DNA from: Ekhidna sp051379705
GTDB lineage: Bacteria; Bacteroidota; Bacteroidia; Cytophagales; Cyclobacteriaceae
Length of the DNA stretch: 64,000 bases
Direction: 5' to 3'
Assembly (NCBI RefSeq): GCF_051379705.1
Contig: NZ_CP179868.1
Span: 1,674,001 to 1,738,000, forward strand
The position numbers were made by a program, and so were the translations under genes. The notes beneath the pieces are model-generated. The model was not told the origin of the DNA. It did not search any database and was given only the letters and a program-made list of their open reading frames with translations. Shown piece by piece: positions 1 to 8,097 of this stretch (position 1 is its first letter; each line of letters begins with the position of its first letter).

Positions 1-1
1 A

Positions 2-154
2 TTGCTAACAGATCCCAAATTCAACAACCATAAAATAGCCTATATAGCCTACGAGTGTGGATTCAATTCCCTCTCCTCGTTCAATACCGCCTTCAGAAAA
101 AATGCAAACTCATCTCCTTCTGAATACAAAAGAATGATCTTATCAAATTCTTAA
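2..154 (+). CDS. AraC-family transcriptional regulator, C-terminal fragment
   Basis: Only the last 50 codons lie in the window; the gene begins upstream of base 1. The frame reads a typical second helix-turn-helix of an AraC/XylS domain: KIAYIAYECGF, then SLSSFNTAFRKNA and SPSEYKR, matching the family pattern IA..vGF.s.s.F.r.FKk..G.sP..yR. It therefore binds DNA as a transcription factor. The sensing part is outside the window, so its ligand and targets cannot be judged. Confidence 0.8.
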   Translation: MLTDPKFNNHKIAYIAYECGFNSLSSFNTAFRKNANSSPSEYKRMILSNS

Positions 155-230
155 TCATCGATTCTTTCTTAACAATTAATTAATCAGGTAGGTAAATAAT
201 GGATTTTGCCTGATCATCGAATAAAAAAAG

Positions 231-773
231 ATGATGAAGCCATTAGTTTTTACTTGCCTTACACTTATCTGTAGTTTGATCTCTGCTCAAGACACTTTAA
301 ATGTATCTGGCATTCACAACCTTGATTTTTTGATCGGCACCTGGGAGGTGAGAGAGGATAATGAGGAAAAGACATGGTGGGAAGAAAGCACACGCAAAGG
401 AAGTTATATAATGGATAGCACATACATTGAGTTACGTGCATCTGCGGTATCATCCAGCGGAAAAAAAAGAACCTACATATGGCTGATCCATTACAATGCA
501 AAAGCTCAACAATTTGAGATGGTGTCTATGTTTAGCAACTGGCACAAAATTCAGTTCGATATACTTATTTGGGACAAGCCTAATCGTACGTTGACAGTGA
601 AAAGCGGCGGAGATTTGGGTTCCTATGAATTCCATGAAAGGTTTGGCGAGATTGTCTTTAATGAAAACCTAAATGAATATATCTGGAAAGGAGAAAACAA
701 GTATGGAGAAAAAGCTAATCCAAGTATTTGGAGGTATACAGAAATAGGTTCTAAGGTTGAAGATTCAGAATGA
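231..773 (+). CDS. Secreted DUF1579-like hypothetical protein
   Basis: A 180-residue protein with a Sec signal peptide (hydrophobic residues 5-17, likely cleavage after ISA). The mature part opens with LDFLIGTWEV, a phrase typical of small secreted lipocalin-like or DUF1579-type proteins of Bacteroidota, and contains many aromatic beta-strand-like segments. No catalytic motif is visible. ATG codons at 231 and 234 are both possible starts. It stands alone, followed closely by the convergent hut genes. Function unknown; export to the periplasm is the only firm inference. Confidence 0.6.
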   Translation: MMKPLVFTCLTLICSLISAQDTLNVSGIHNLDFLIGTWEVREDNEEKTWWEESTRKGSYIMDSTYIELRASAVSSSGKKRTYIWLIHYNAKAQQFEMVSMFSNWHKIQFDILIWDKPNRTLTVKSGGDLGSYEFHERFGEIVFNENLNEYIWKGENKYGEKANPSIWRYTEIGSKVEDSE

Positions 774-784
774 TACAGGCTTGG

Positions 785-1714
785 TCAAGCCGGCTTAGTA
801 TTAACCACATCATAAATAAAACTGGCTGCCAGCTTAGCCGTGCGACCATCATCATGCGCTGGGCTCATCTCCGCCACATCGAAACTTACAGCTTTGCCAG
901 ATTTGAGAATTTCATTCATCAGTGGTTTGATGTGATGTGGAAGCGCTCCATATGGATTGGCAGCACTTACACCGGGTGCAACACCTGCTGAAAAAACATC
1001 CAAATCAAGTGTGATAGCAATTATATCCATCTGATCAATGAAATAAAGTATACGCGCCAGCAGCTCTTCTTTAGATTCCATCAACAACTCTTCCATACTG
1101 ATGAAAGATTGATCTTTAGAGCGCATCAGCTCAAACATCGATGCAATATTTACCGCCTCATTGATGCCTACTGGTAAGTAATGGAATCTGTCGTAGCCTT
1201 CGAATAGTTGCCTTGCCCAGCTGCCTGAGTGAGCACCTTGTGTGTATTCTCTGAGATCAAAGTGAGGGTCAAAATTGATCATGCCAATTTTTTTATCAGG
1301 AAAGGCATCTAAAACTCCTTTGCCATGCGCATAGCTAATCTCATGTCCGCCCCCAAGCAAAATTGGGAAAGACCCGGATTTTATAATTGCTTCTACATAT
1401 CTCGCTGATTCTTCTTGTGCACTTTCCAGCTGCTCACCACTAACTACTACATCTCCGGTATCCCATAGTTTCAATGATTCCTGGTGAACCGCAAGATTGA
1501 CCATGGCCTTTCGAATCATGTCTGGCCCTTCTACAGCTCCCACACGACCCAAATTTCGCTTTACACCAACATCAGAGCAGAAACCTAGAAAACAAAACCC
1601 CTTAGGAATAGCTACATTAAGATCTGCAGAATTAATGATTTGGTGCCAGACATCACGTTCCGATCCAGGATCTTGACGTCCTTTCCAGATGGTTTTGCTT
1701 CCCGGCCTATACAT
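785..1714 (-). CDS. hutG: Formimidoylglutamase (arginase/ureohydrolase family)
   Basis: A 309-residue ureohydrolase. Dinuclear-metal motifs are visible: GGGHEISYAHG near residue 123, FDPHFDLRE near 149, and LDLDVF near 238. Spacing and the HSGSWARQL segment resemble formimidoylglutamases of the Hut pathway, which release formamide and glutamate from N-formimidoylglutamate. The second motif reads DPHFD rather than the usual DAHFD; the metal-binding Asp and His residues are kept. The ATG overlaps the end of hutI by 8 bp, so the two are co-transcribed and probably translationally coupled. Agmatinase or arginase activity is the alternative, but the hutI partner argues for histidine breakdown. hutH and hutU are not in the window. 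Confidence 0.85.
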   Translation of the reverse strand: MYRPGSKTIWKGRQDPGSERDVWHQIINSADLNVAIPKGFCFLGFCSDVGVKRNLGRVGAVEGPDMIRKAMVNLAVHQESLKLWDTGDVVVSGEQLESAQEESARYVEAIIKSGSFPILLGGGHEISYAHGKGVLDAFPDKKIGMINFDPHFDLREYTQGAHSGSWARQLFEGYDRFHYLPVGINEAVNIASMFELMRSKDQSFISMEELLMESKEELLARILYFIDQMDIIAITLDLDVFSAGVAPGVSAANPYGALPHHIKPLMNEILKSGKAVSFDVAEMSPAHDDGRTAKLAASFIYDVVNTKPA

Positions 1715-2933
1715 GGCTCACTTTGTTTCCATTTTTCCAAATCATGTTAGGCTTGATTTTTCCTTGATTGTATAGAATTTCCCTGTAATCGTTTACCGGA
1801 AAAGATACAAGGTCTGCCTTCATGCCACTGGCTATTTTACCTCTGTCATATAAGCCTAGTGCCTTTGCGGCCCGAAATGTGATTCCGGCAAAAATCTCGG
1901 CAGTGGATAGTTTTTCATAAATCCCTAAAATCGAAGCTTGCACCAGCAAGTCACCCATAGGTGCCGATCCTGGATTCCAATCTGTGGAAATGGCTAAAGA
2001 TGCGCCCGCATCCAAAAGTTTTCGTGCAGGCGTGAAATTCATTCCTAACCCAATGCTTGCTCCCGGCAAAGCTACCGCGACCGTTTCTGATTGCGCCAAG
2101 ATCTTCACTTCTCTATCTGTACTTGCCTCCAGATGATCCGCACTTCTTGCTCCAAGTTCAGCTGCTATTTGGCTTCCACCAATATGAAACTGGTCGGCAT
2201 GTATAGTAAGGTCGAAACCGAGGTTTTTAGCTTTCCCCAGATAGTCAGCCGCCATTTCCATAGGAAAAGCCGACGGCTCCACAAATATGTCAATGCGATT
2301 GGTTAGTCCTTTCACCAGGAGCTGAGGCAGCAGGTCATTTTCCAAATACTTTAGGAACTCTTTTTTATCACCAAACTCTTTGGGACATACGTGTGCCGCA
2401 AGACAGGTAGGCAAAAGATCAGATATTATATCTGCTTTCGCATCTTTGATGACCTCCAAGATTTTCAATTCATTTTCAACATCAAGGCCATATCCACTTT
2501 TCACCTCAATGGTGGTCACTCCATCCATTAAGTGCCTGTTGGCTCTTCGAATCAACCCACTTTTCAAATCTTCTGCGCTTGCTGTTCTGGTTTTTGTTAC
2601 TGAATCGAAGATGCCTCCTCCTTGTTCCAGTATTTTTTCATATGACTCTCCCGACATACGCAAAGTATAATCTCTTGCACGTGTGCCTCCCCAAACCAGG
2701 TGTGTATGACAATCAATTAACCCAGGAAGCAAAACTTGCTCCTCGGAGATTTCCTCGATTGACTGAGCTTCTGTTTTTAGTGCTTCAAAATCGTCAACCT
2801 TCAAAATTTTTTCACCATCAACTAAAACGCCTGCATTTTTCAAAATATATAGCGAGGAGTCATCTAAAGCACCTTTTTCTGGTGCTTCAGCTAAAGTCAC
2901 AGCTTCTTTAAATGGACCAATGAGTTTCGACAT
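1707..2933 (-). CDS. hutI: Imidazolonepropionase
   Basis: A 408-residue amidohydrolase-superfamily enzyme that opens the ring of 4-imidazolone-5-propanoate to give N-formimidoylglutamate, the substrate of the next gene. Visible are the metal motif LIDCHTHLVWGGTR (about residues 72-85), the Hut-specific GGGIFDSV and VKSGYGLD segments, HADQFH (about 245), and STDWNPGS (about 318) carrying the catalytic Asp. Length and order match the HutI family. It is the first gene of a two-gene operon with hutG and is divergent from the barrel gene starting at 3000. Confidence 0.95.
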   Translation of the reverse strand: MSKLIGPFKEAVTLAEAPEKGALDDSSLYILKNAGVLVDGEKILKVDDFEALKTEAQSIEEISEEQVLLPGLIDCHTHLVWGGTRARDYTLRMSGESYEKILEQGGGIFDSVTKTRTASAEDLKSGLIRRANRHLMDGVTTIEVKSGYGLDVENELKILEVIKDAKADIISDLLPTCLAAHVCPKEFGDKKEFLKYLENDLLPQLLVKGLTNRIDIFVEPSAFPMEMAADYLGKAKNLGFDLTIHADQFHIGGSQIAAELGARSADHLEASTDREVKILAQSETVAVALPGASIGLGMNFTPARKLLDAGASLAISTDWNPGSAPMGDLLVQASILGIYEKLSTAEIFAGITFRAAKALGLYDRGKIASGMKADLVSFPVNDYREILYNQGKIKPNMIWKNGNKVSHV

Positions 2934-2999
2934 GGTACGAAAATTGAAATAAGTCAGAAAGTTACGACTTTTGTCAATGTATCACGAACCACAATTAAC

Positions 3000-3773
3000 A
3001 TGAAAAAGTACCTACTCATCACTGTGTTTTCATTTGCATCAACTTTGGCGTTTAGCCAAATGGGCAGTATTGGATTTTCACTTGGACTGCCACAAAATGA
3101 TTTCAAAGAAAATACAGATGCCACAGGTTTTGGTGGCGATTTGTCCATTGCCTTTCCTTTTCAAAAAGGCACCCCGATTTATCTGGGACTAGATATCAAC
3201 TACATGGTTTACGGTAGAAATACACAGGATCTGGATCTTTCAGCAAATGTTTCTGATCAAAATGGAAATGTATTAGCAACACTCGATGTACCACTTAGAC
3301 TGGTGAATACCAATAGCATCTTTGGAACACATGCATTTGTAAGAGGTGTTATTTCCTTAGAAATGATTCAGCCATATGGAGAAGTACTATTTGGTTTTAG
3401 ATATATCTCAACAAGTACTAAAATAACAGATCGATCCAATGATAGAAGGTGGGCGAAGGATCCGAATGATTCCGATCTTATATCGAGGGAAACAGTTTTA
3501 GACGATTGGATTTTAAGTTATGGTTTTGGCGGTGGTTTCTTAATCAAGATTGCACCAAAAGCATTTATAGATCTCAGAGTAAACTACTTCAAAGGCCAAA
3601 GAGCTGAATACTTTGATGGAGATGATACCGAGTCTTGGACCGTCAGCTTTTCCGACATCACCAATGTTGCCACGAATGACATTGATGGTGATAATTTAAA
3701 TCTTGAATCACAACCTCGCCAATCTACCACAGACTTGCTGGTAATAAAGTTTGGAGTGGCCTTTAAGATCTAA
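3000..3773 (+). CDS. Outer-membrane beta-barrel protein (hypothetical)
   Basis: A 257-residue protein with a clear signal peptide (MKKYLLITVFSFASTLAFSQ). The mature part is rich in Gly, aromatic and alternating polar/apolar residues, and ends in VIKFGVAFKI, a C-terminal strand typical of outer-membrane barrels. Strand-like segments such as YGEVLFGFRYIS and FIDLRVNYFKG recur. No enzyme motif is seen. Its stop overlaps that of rarA on the other strand by 4 bp (tail to tail). Likely a small 8-12-stranded porin-like protein; substrate unknown. Confidence 0.65.
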   Translation: MKKYLLITVFSFASTLAFSQMGSIGFSLGLPQNDFKENTDATGFGGDLSIAFPFQKGTPIYLGLDINYMVYGRNTQDLDLSANVSDQNGNVLATLDVPLRLVNTNSIFGTHAFVRGVISLEMIQPYGEVLFGFRYISTSTKITDRSNDRRWAKDPNDSDLISRETVLDDWILSYGFGGGFLIKIAPKAFIDLRVNYFKGQRAEYFDGDDTESWTVSFSDITNVATNDIDGDNLNLESQPRQSTTDLLVIKFGVAFKI

Positions 3774-5038
3774 TAGCCATATTTTTCTTTCCATCGTGTA
3801 CGGAGGAATTTTCTGAGTTCCTCCTCACGTGCATTCTTTCCAGGGTCATATAATTTCATTCCCTCAATTTCTTCGGGAAGAAACTCCATTTCTGCAAAAT
3901 TCAGTGGGTGATCATGTGCATACTTATAGCCTTTGCCGTAGCCTTGATCTTTCATCAACTTGGTAGGAGAGTTTCTTATCGCCATTGGGACAGGAAGATC
4001 ACCGGTCTTTTGAACGAGTGCTTGCGCCTGATTAATGGCCATGTAGCTGGCGTTGCTTTTGGGAGAAGATGCAAGATAGGTTACACATTGGGAAAGAATG
4101 ATTCGAGATTCCGGATACCCAATCATATTGACGGCCTGGAATGCATTGGTGGCCATCACCAAGGCTGTTGGGTTGGCATTGCCTATATCTTCAGACGCTA
4201 AAATGACTAATCTTCTGGCAATGAATTTTACATCCTCTCCTCCCTCGATCATCCGAGCCAAATAGTAAACGGCTGCATTTGGATCACTTCCACGAATGGA
4301 TTTGATAAAGGCAGAAATAACATCATAGTGCATCTCTCCCTTTTTGTCATATAGTACTGTTTTTCTCTGAGCGGCCTCAACTACTTTTTCATTGGTTATG
4401 GTCTTTTGCTTCCCCTCATCACTTTTGATTACCAACTCAAGTAGGTTCAACAGTTTTCTTCCGTCCCCTCCAGAAAGATTGAAAAGTGCCTCAGTTTCTT
4501 TCAGATCTACTTTTTCCTTCTTCAAATCATCATCTTGAGTGAGCGCCTTTTCTACCAGGGTTAACAGGTTTTCTTTAGTCAAAGCATTTAGAGTGTAAAC
4601 CTGCGATCTGGAAATCAATGCAGAGTTTACTTCGAAACTTGGATTTTCAGTAGTTGCGCCAATTAGTGTAATTACGCCTTTTTCAACTGCTCCCAAAAGG
4701 GCATCTTGCTGAGCTTTGTTGAACCGATGGATTTCATCAATAAAAAGAATGGCTTTATTCCCTTTACTTGCTATCTGAATAACTTCACGAACTTCCTTCA
4801 CTCCAGCACTTATTGCGCTCAGCGTGTGAAAAGGTCTTTTTACTTCGTTAGCAATGATATTGGCAATGGTTGTCTTACCTGTTCCCGGAGGTCCCCACAA
4901 AATCATGGAAGGCACCTGACCAGAACCAATGGCTCTTCGGAGAACTCCGTTTTCACCAACTAAATGTTCTTGGCCTACCAGATCTGAAAGCCTGGAAGGT
5001 CGCATGCGCTCTGCTAAGGGTGATTGATCTTGAAACAT
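3770..5038 (-). CDS. rarA: Replication-associated recombination protein A (RarA/MgsA AAA+ ATPase)
   Basis: A 422-residue AAA+ protein of the RarA/WRNIP1 family, a clamp-loader-like ATPase acting at stalled replication forks. Visible are the family start PLAERMRPSRLSDLVGQEHL, Walker A LWGPPGTGKTT (about residues 47-57), Walker B ILFIDEIHRF, the sensor segment GATTENPSFEV, and the C-terminal tetramerisation part with ASEDIGNANP and GYKYAHDHP. Full length. A perfect -7 box TAAATTTG (minus strand, 5051-5044) lies only 5 nt before the ATG, suggesting a leaderless or nearly leaderless mRNA. The EamA gene lies 42 bp upstream on the same strand. Confidence 0.95.
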   Translation of the reverse strand: MFQDQSPLAERMRPSRLSDLVGQEHLVGENGVLRRAIGSGQVPSMILWGPPGTGKTTIANIIANEVKRPFHTLSAISAGVKEVREVIQIASKGNKAILFIDEIHRFNKAQQDALLGAVEKGVITLIGATTENPSFEVNSALISRSQVYTLNALTKENLLTLVEKALTQDDDLKKEKVDLKETEALFNLSGGDGRKLLNLLELVIKSDEGKQKTITNEKVVEAAQRKTVLYDKKGEMHYDVISAFIKSIRGSDPNAAVYYLARMIEGGEDVKFIARRLVILASEDIGNANPTALVMATNAFQAVNMIGYPESRIILSQCVTYLASSPKSNASYMAINQAQALVQKTGDLPVPMAIRNSPTKLMKDQGYGKGYKYAHDHPLNFAEMEFLPEEIEGMKLYDPGKNAREEELRKFLRTRWKEKYGY

Positions 5039-5080
5039 ATGGACAAATTTAATACTAAGAATATTAGCATCGGTCAGAGA

Positions 5081-5953
5081 TCACTTTTTGAGAACGATGA
5101 TGTTACCCAAAAGGATTAGTATCATTCCTACCAGCACATGCCAGCCAAGCAGGTAGTCTTCGAAAATCACTGAAAGGGTAACGGCTATAACGGGAATCAC
5201 GACCAGAACATAACCGGCTTTATCTGCACCGATTTTTCCGATCAAGGTCAGGTAAGATCCAAAGGCGATAATGGATCCGAACAATGACAAATAGAGAAGA
5301 GATGAAATATATTCAAATTGTATGTCGAAAGATATTTGAGCTCCTGAAATAAAGGCCATCAAAGCGATAATCAACCCACCGTACAACATCCCAAAAGCAT
5401 TGGTCTGAATCACCGGCATGCCTTTGCTTTGATTAAATGCAGAGGTAATGTTTCCCAAAGACGCCGCAATTACGGAAATGAAGCAAATGGTAAGATGAAA
5501 GGTTTTGAAATTTGCATCTCCCAATCCAAGTAGTTCTTGCTTGAATAGTAGAAGCGTTCCGGCTATTCCTAAAATTGCACCAAAATAGACTTTCCTCTCT
5601 GCAATTTTTCCAAGAAACAATTTCCCAAAAAATGCATTAAGAAATATGATGCATGAAAACATGATGGCCACAAGTGCACTGATCAGCTCCTGCTCAGCGA
5701 TATATACAAACCAATAGTTGAACCCAAATAGCAATGCTCCTTGTAGAATCATTCTCATATGAGCCATTCGGTCAAATTGAAGGTTCAGTCCTTTAAACTT
5801 TGAATAAACCAACAGCAGTAGTCCAGCAAGAATGAATCGATAGCTTACAGACCATGTCGGATCAACTGCCCCAAGTTGAAACTTGATAACAAAAAATGTT
5901 GATCCCCAAATGAGTGCCGGAATTATAAAAAGTGAAGTAGAGCTCAATCGCAT
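5081..5953 (-). CDS. EamA/DMT-family transporter
   Basis: A 290-residue inner-membrane protein with about ten hydrophobic helices in two EamA repeats. It opens with FIIPALIWGSTFFVIKFQLG, the usual first helix of drug/metabolite exporters (PALIWGs.f). The end, LVGMILILLGNIIVLKK, is the tenth helix with a positive tail. DMT proteins export metabolites or amino acids; the substrate cannot be read from sequence. It is head to head with a second EamA gene across a gap holding a perfect inverted repeat. The two proteins are only distantly alike, so this is not a recent duplication. Confidence 0.85.
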   Translation of the reverse strand: MRLSSTSLFIIPALIWGSTFFVIKFQLGAVDPTWSVSYRFILAGLLLLVYSKFKGLNLQFDRMAHMRMILQGALLFGFNYWFVYIAEQELISALVAIMFSCIIFLNAFFGKLFLGKIAERKVYFGAILGIAGTLLLFKQELLGLGDANFKTFHLTICFISVIAASLGNITSAFNQSKGMPVIQTNAFGMLYGGLIIALMAFISGAQISFDIQFEYISSLLYLSLFGSIIAFGSYLTLIGKIGADKAGYVLVVIPVIAVTLSVIFEDYLLGWHVLVGMILILLGNIIVLKK

Positions 5954-5993
5954 GGTCCGAAGCTAGATTATCCAACTCCTTTTTTTCGCATTA

Positions 5994-6018
5994 TTTGGAT
6001 GAAGAATTTTCATCCAAA
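5994..6018. repeat. Perfect 10-bp inverted repeat between two EamA genes
   Basis: TTTGGATGAA (5994-6003), a 5-bp spacer, then TTCATCCAAA (6009-6018), followed shortly by a T-run at 6024-6029. It lies between the two divergent transporter genes and overlaps the first possible ATG (6018) of the plus-strand gene. It could be an operator or a hairpin attenuator, and it argues that the plus gene really starts at GTG 6081. Confidence 0.6.
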
Positions 6019-6067
6019 TGTCGTTTTTTCTGAATCGGAATAAATGCCCAATTGAAGGTTCAAAGGT

Positions 6068-6075
6068 TACATTTG
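6068..6075 (+). promoter_or_regulatory. -7 promoter element (TACATTTG) at the second EamA gene
   Basis: Exact match to the Bacteroidota -7 consensus TAnnTTTG, ending 5 nt before GTG 6081. No convincing TTTG box was found 19-21 bp upstream, so confidence is moderate. Confidence 0.5.
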
Positions 6076-6080
6076 CACGC

Positions 6081-6968
6081 GTGAATATTGACTCAATCAA
6101 AACGTATACGGCGCTCACCTTAGTGAGCTTATTCTATGGGGTCAATTATAGCATTCTCAAAATAGTTGTCCCGGAATATGTCGGACCTTACGGGTTCATT
6201 GTTTTTCGGGTAATTGTAGCATCAGGTGTTTTCTGGCTCATTCATTCTTTCAATAGAGAAAAAATCAATTGGAGACAGGATGGTTGGACTTTGGCATTAT
6301 GCGCGTTAACTGGTGTGGCTGTAAATCAACTTTTATTTTACAAAGGTATCAGCCTTACTTCTGCTGTCAATGGATCAATAATTATGACCCTAACGCCAGT
6401 TCTGGTGCTTATTTGGGCTTTCCTACTAATCGGAGAAAGGATCACCAAGAACAAAGTGCTTGGTATCGTATTAGGGCTTGTCGGTGCTGTAATTATTCTA
6501 TATCAGCCCAACTCTTTACTGACAACAGGAGATTGGAGAGGCGATATATTGGTGCTAATAAATGGTGCTAGCTATGCTTGCTATCTCGTTTTGGTCAAAC
6601 CACTAATGAAGAAGTACAAACCCATGACGGTAGTAACCTGGATATTCACTATTGCGATTGTTTTTGTAATCCCGGTCGGAATTTCCCAAGCCTCAAGTGT
6701 AGCCTTCGCAGACCTACCACCGAAAGTCTGGTGGAGCATGGGATACGCAATTATTATTGTGACGGTGGTTGTCTATTTCTTAAATGCCTGGACTCTTGTA
6801 AAAGTTAATTCATCTGTAGTCGGAGCCTTTATTTATTTACAACCCGTATTTGCTACTGCTACTGCTATTTTATTCTTCGATGAAGTATTTGTCCTGAAGC
6901 ACCTTCTGGCAGCTGCTTTTGTATTTACCGGTGTTTGGCTGGTGACAATGACTAAGAAATCCGCCTGA
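6081..6968 (+). CDS. EamA/DMT-family transporter
   Basis: Two EamA repeats with about ten transmembrane helices, e.g. TALTLVSLFYGVNYSILK, VLGIVLGLVGAVIILYQP and a final LLAAAFVFTGVWLVTMTKK. Predicted inner-membrane metabolite exporter; substrate unknown. The reading frame is open from ATG 6018 (316 residues), but that ATG sits inside an inverted repeat, the added 21 residues are not membrane-like, and a perfect -7 box ends 5 nt before GTG 6081, so the GTG (295 residues) is preferred. The stop overlaps the end of the threonine aldolase gene by 17 bp, tail to tail. Confidence 0.8.
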   Translation: MNIDSIKTYTALTLVSLFYGVNYSILKIVVPEYVGPYGFIVFRVIVASGVFWLIHSFNREKINWRQDGWTLALCALTGVAVNQLLFYKGISLTSAVNGSIIMTLTPVLVLIWAFLLIGERITKNKVLGIVLGLVGAVIILYQPNSLLTTGDWRGDILVLINGASYACYLVLVKPLMKKYKPMTVVTWIFTIAIVFVIPVGISQASSVAFADLPPKVWWSMGYAIIIVTVVVYFLNAWTLVKVNSSVVGAFIYLQPVFATATAILFFDEVFVLKHLLAAAFVFTGVWLVTMTKKSA

Positions 6969-7968
6969 TTGATTCAGCAAACTGGTTTAGATCCTCATTC
7001 TTAAAATCCAGATGAGTCACGAAGCGCACGAGTCCTTTCCCGAACCCTACAGCTAGTATTCCTTGCTTTTCCAATTCGTCGAGCAACCACTTTTCAGATT
7101 TTCCTTCTGCCAACCTGCCGATTACAATATTCGTTTCGACCGGATATACTTCTTCAATAAAAGTAAGTCGCTTTAATTCTTCTCCAATTTGCTGAGCTCT
7201 TCGGTGATCGTCCGTCAAACGATTGATGTGATGATCCAAAGCATACATACATGCTGCTGCCAAATACCCTGCCTGTCGCATGCCACCTCCAAAGACTTTT
7301 CTCACCCTTCGCGCTTCTTTCATCTGATCTTTTGTGCCTAAAAGAACCGAACCGACCGGAGCACCAAGGCCCTTTGAAAAGCAGATAGAAATAGAATCGA
7401 ATAGCTTGCCATATTCCGCCGGATTTTCACCAGTTTTTACAATTGCATTAAAAAAGCGGGCGCCATCAAGATGAAGTTTCAATTGATTTTCATCGCAAAC
7501 TGTTCGGATGGCTTGTATCTCCTTGAGATCATAAATGGCACCTCCTCCTTTGTTCATGGTGTTTTCCAGTACCACGAGGCGTGAGTTTGGAAAATGTATA
7601 TCATCTGGATTGATGCTTTGGCTGACTTGCTGTGCGGTGATCATTCCCCGCTCACCTTCGAGTAGCTTAGGAGAAAGCATGGAGTTGTACATCATTCCTC
7701 CGCCTTCATACATGTATACATGTGAGTACTTATGACAAATCACCTCATCCTGTGGACGAGTATGGATTCGCATCGCAATCTGATTGGTCATTGTTCCGGA
7801 TGGACAGTAAAGTGCATCTTCCATTCCAAACATCTTCGAAATCTTTTCCTGAAGTTTGTTCACTGTAGGGTCATCCCCAAACACATCATCGCCTACTTCG
7901 GCACTCATCATTGCGCTGAGCATTTCTTTGGTAGGTTTTGTAATTGTGTCGCTTCTTAAATCAATCAT
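6952..7968 (-). CDS. ltaE: Low-specificity L-threonine aldolase
   Basis: A 338-residue PLP enzyme (fold type I) that cleaves L-threonine or L-allo-threonine to glycine and acetaldehyde. Family landmarks: MIDLRSDTITKPT at the N-terminus, VGDDVFGDDPTVN, ALYCPSGTMTNQIA (phosphate loop), LHLDGARFFNA with the Asp that holds the pyridine nitrogen, and ISICFSKGLGAPVGS with the Schiff-base lysine. Full length, cytoplasmic. It stands alone between convergent and divergent neighbours, so the context adds nothing about regulation. Confidence 0.93.
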   Translation of the reverse strand: MIDLRSDTITKPTKEMLSAMMSAEVGDDVFGDDPTVNKLQEKISKMFGMEDALYCPSGTMTNQIAMRIHTRPQDEVICHKYSHVYMYEGGGMMYNSMLSPKLLEGERGMITAQQVSQSINPDDIHFPNSRLVVLENTMNKGGGAIYDLKEIQAIRTVCDENQLKLHLDGARFFNAIVKTGENPAEYGKLFDSISICFSKGLGAPVGSVLLGTKDQMKEARRVRKVFGGGMRQAGYLAAACMYALDHHINRLTDDHRRAQQIGEELKRLTFIEEVYPVETNIVIGRLAEGKSEKWLLDELEKQGILAVGFGKGLVRFVTHLDFKNEDLNQFAESIRRIS

Positions 7969-8097
7969 AGGAATTGCAAATTAATTCAACACTTCATCTT
8001 CTAAAACTTAGTCTACATTCACCCATGAATGTGTTCGTTTTTGCAGTGTTAAAAGGATTAGCAGGACTTATCTTTACATTTAGTTTCAAAGGAGTAG

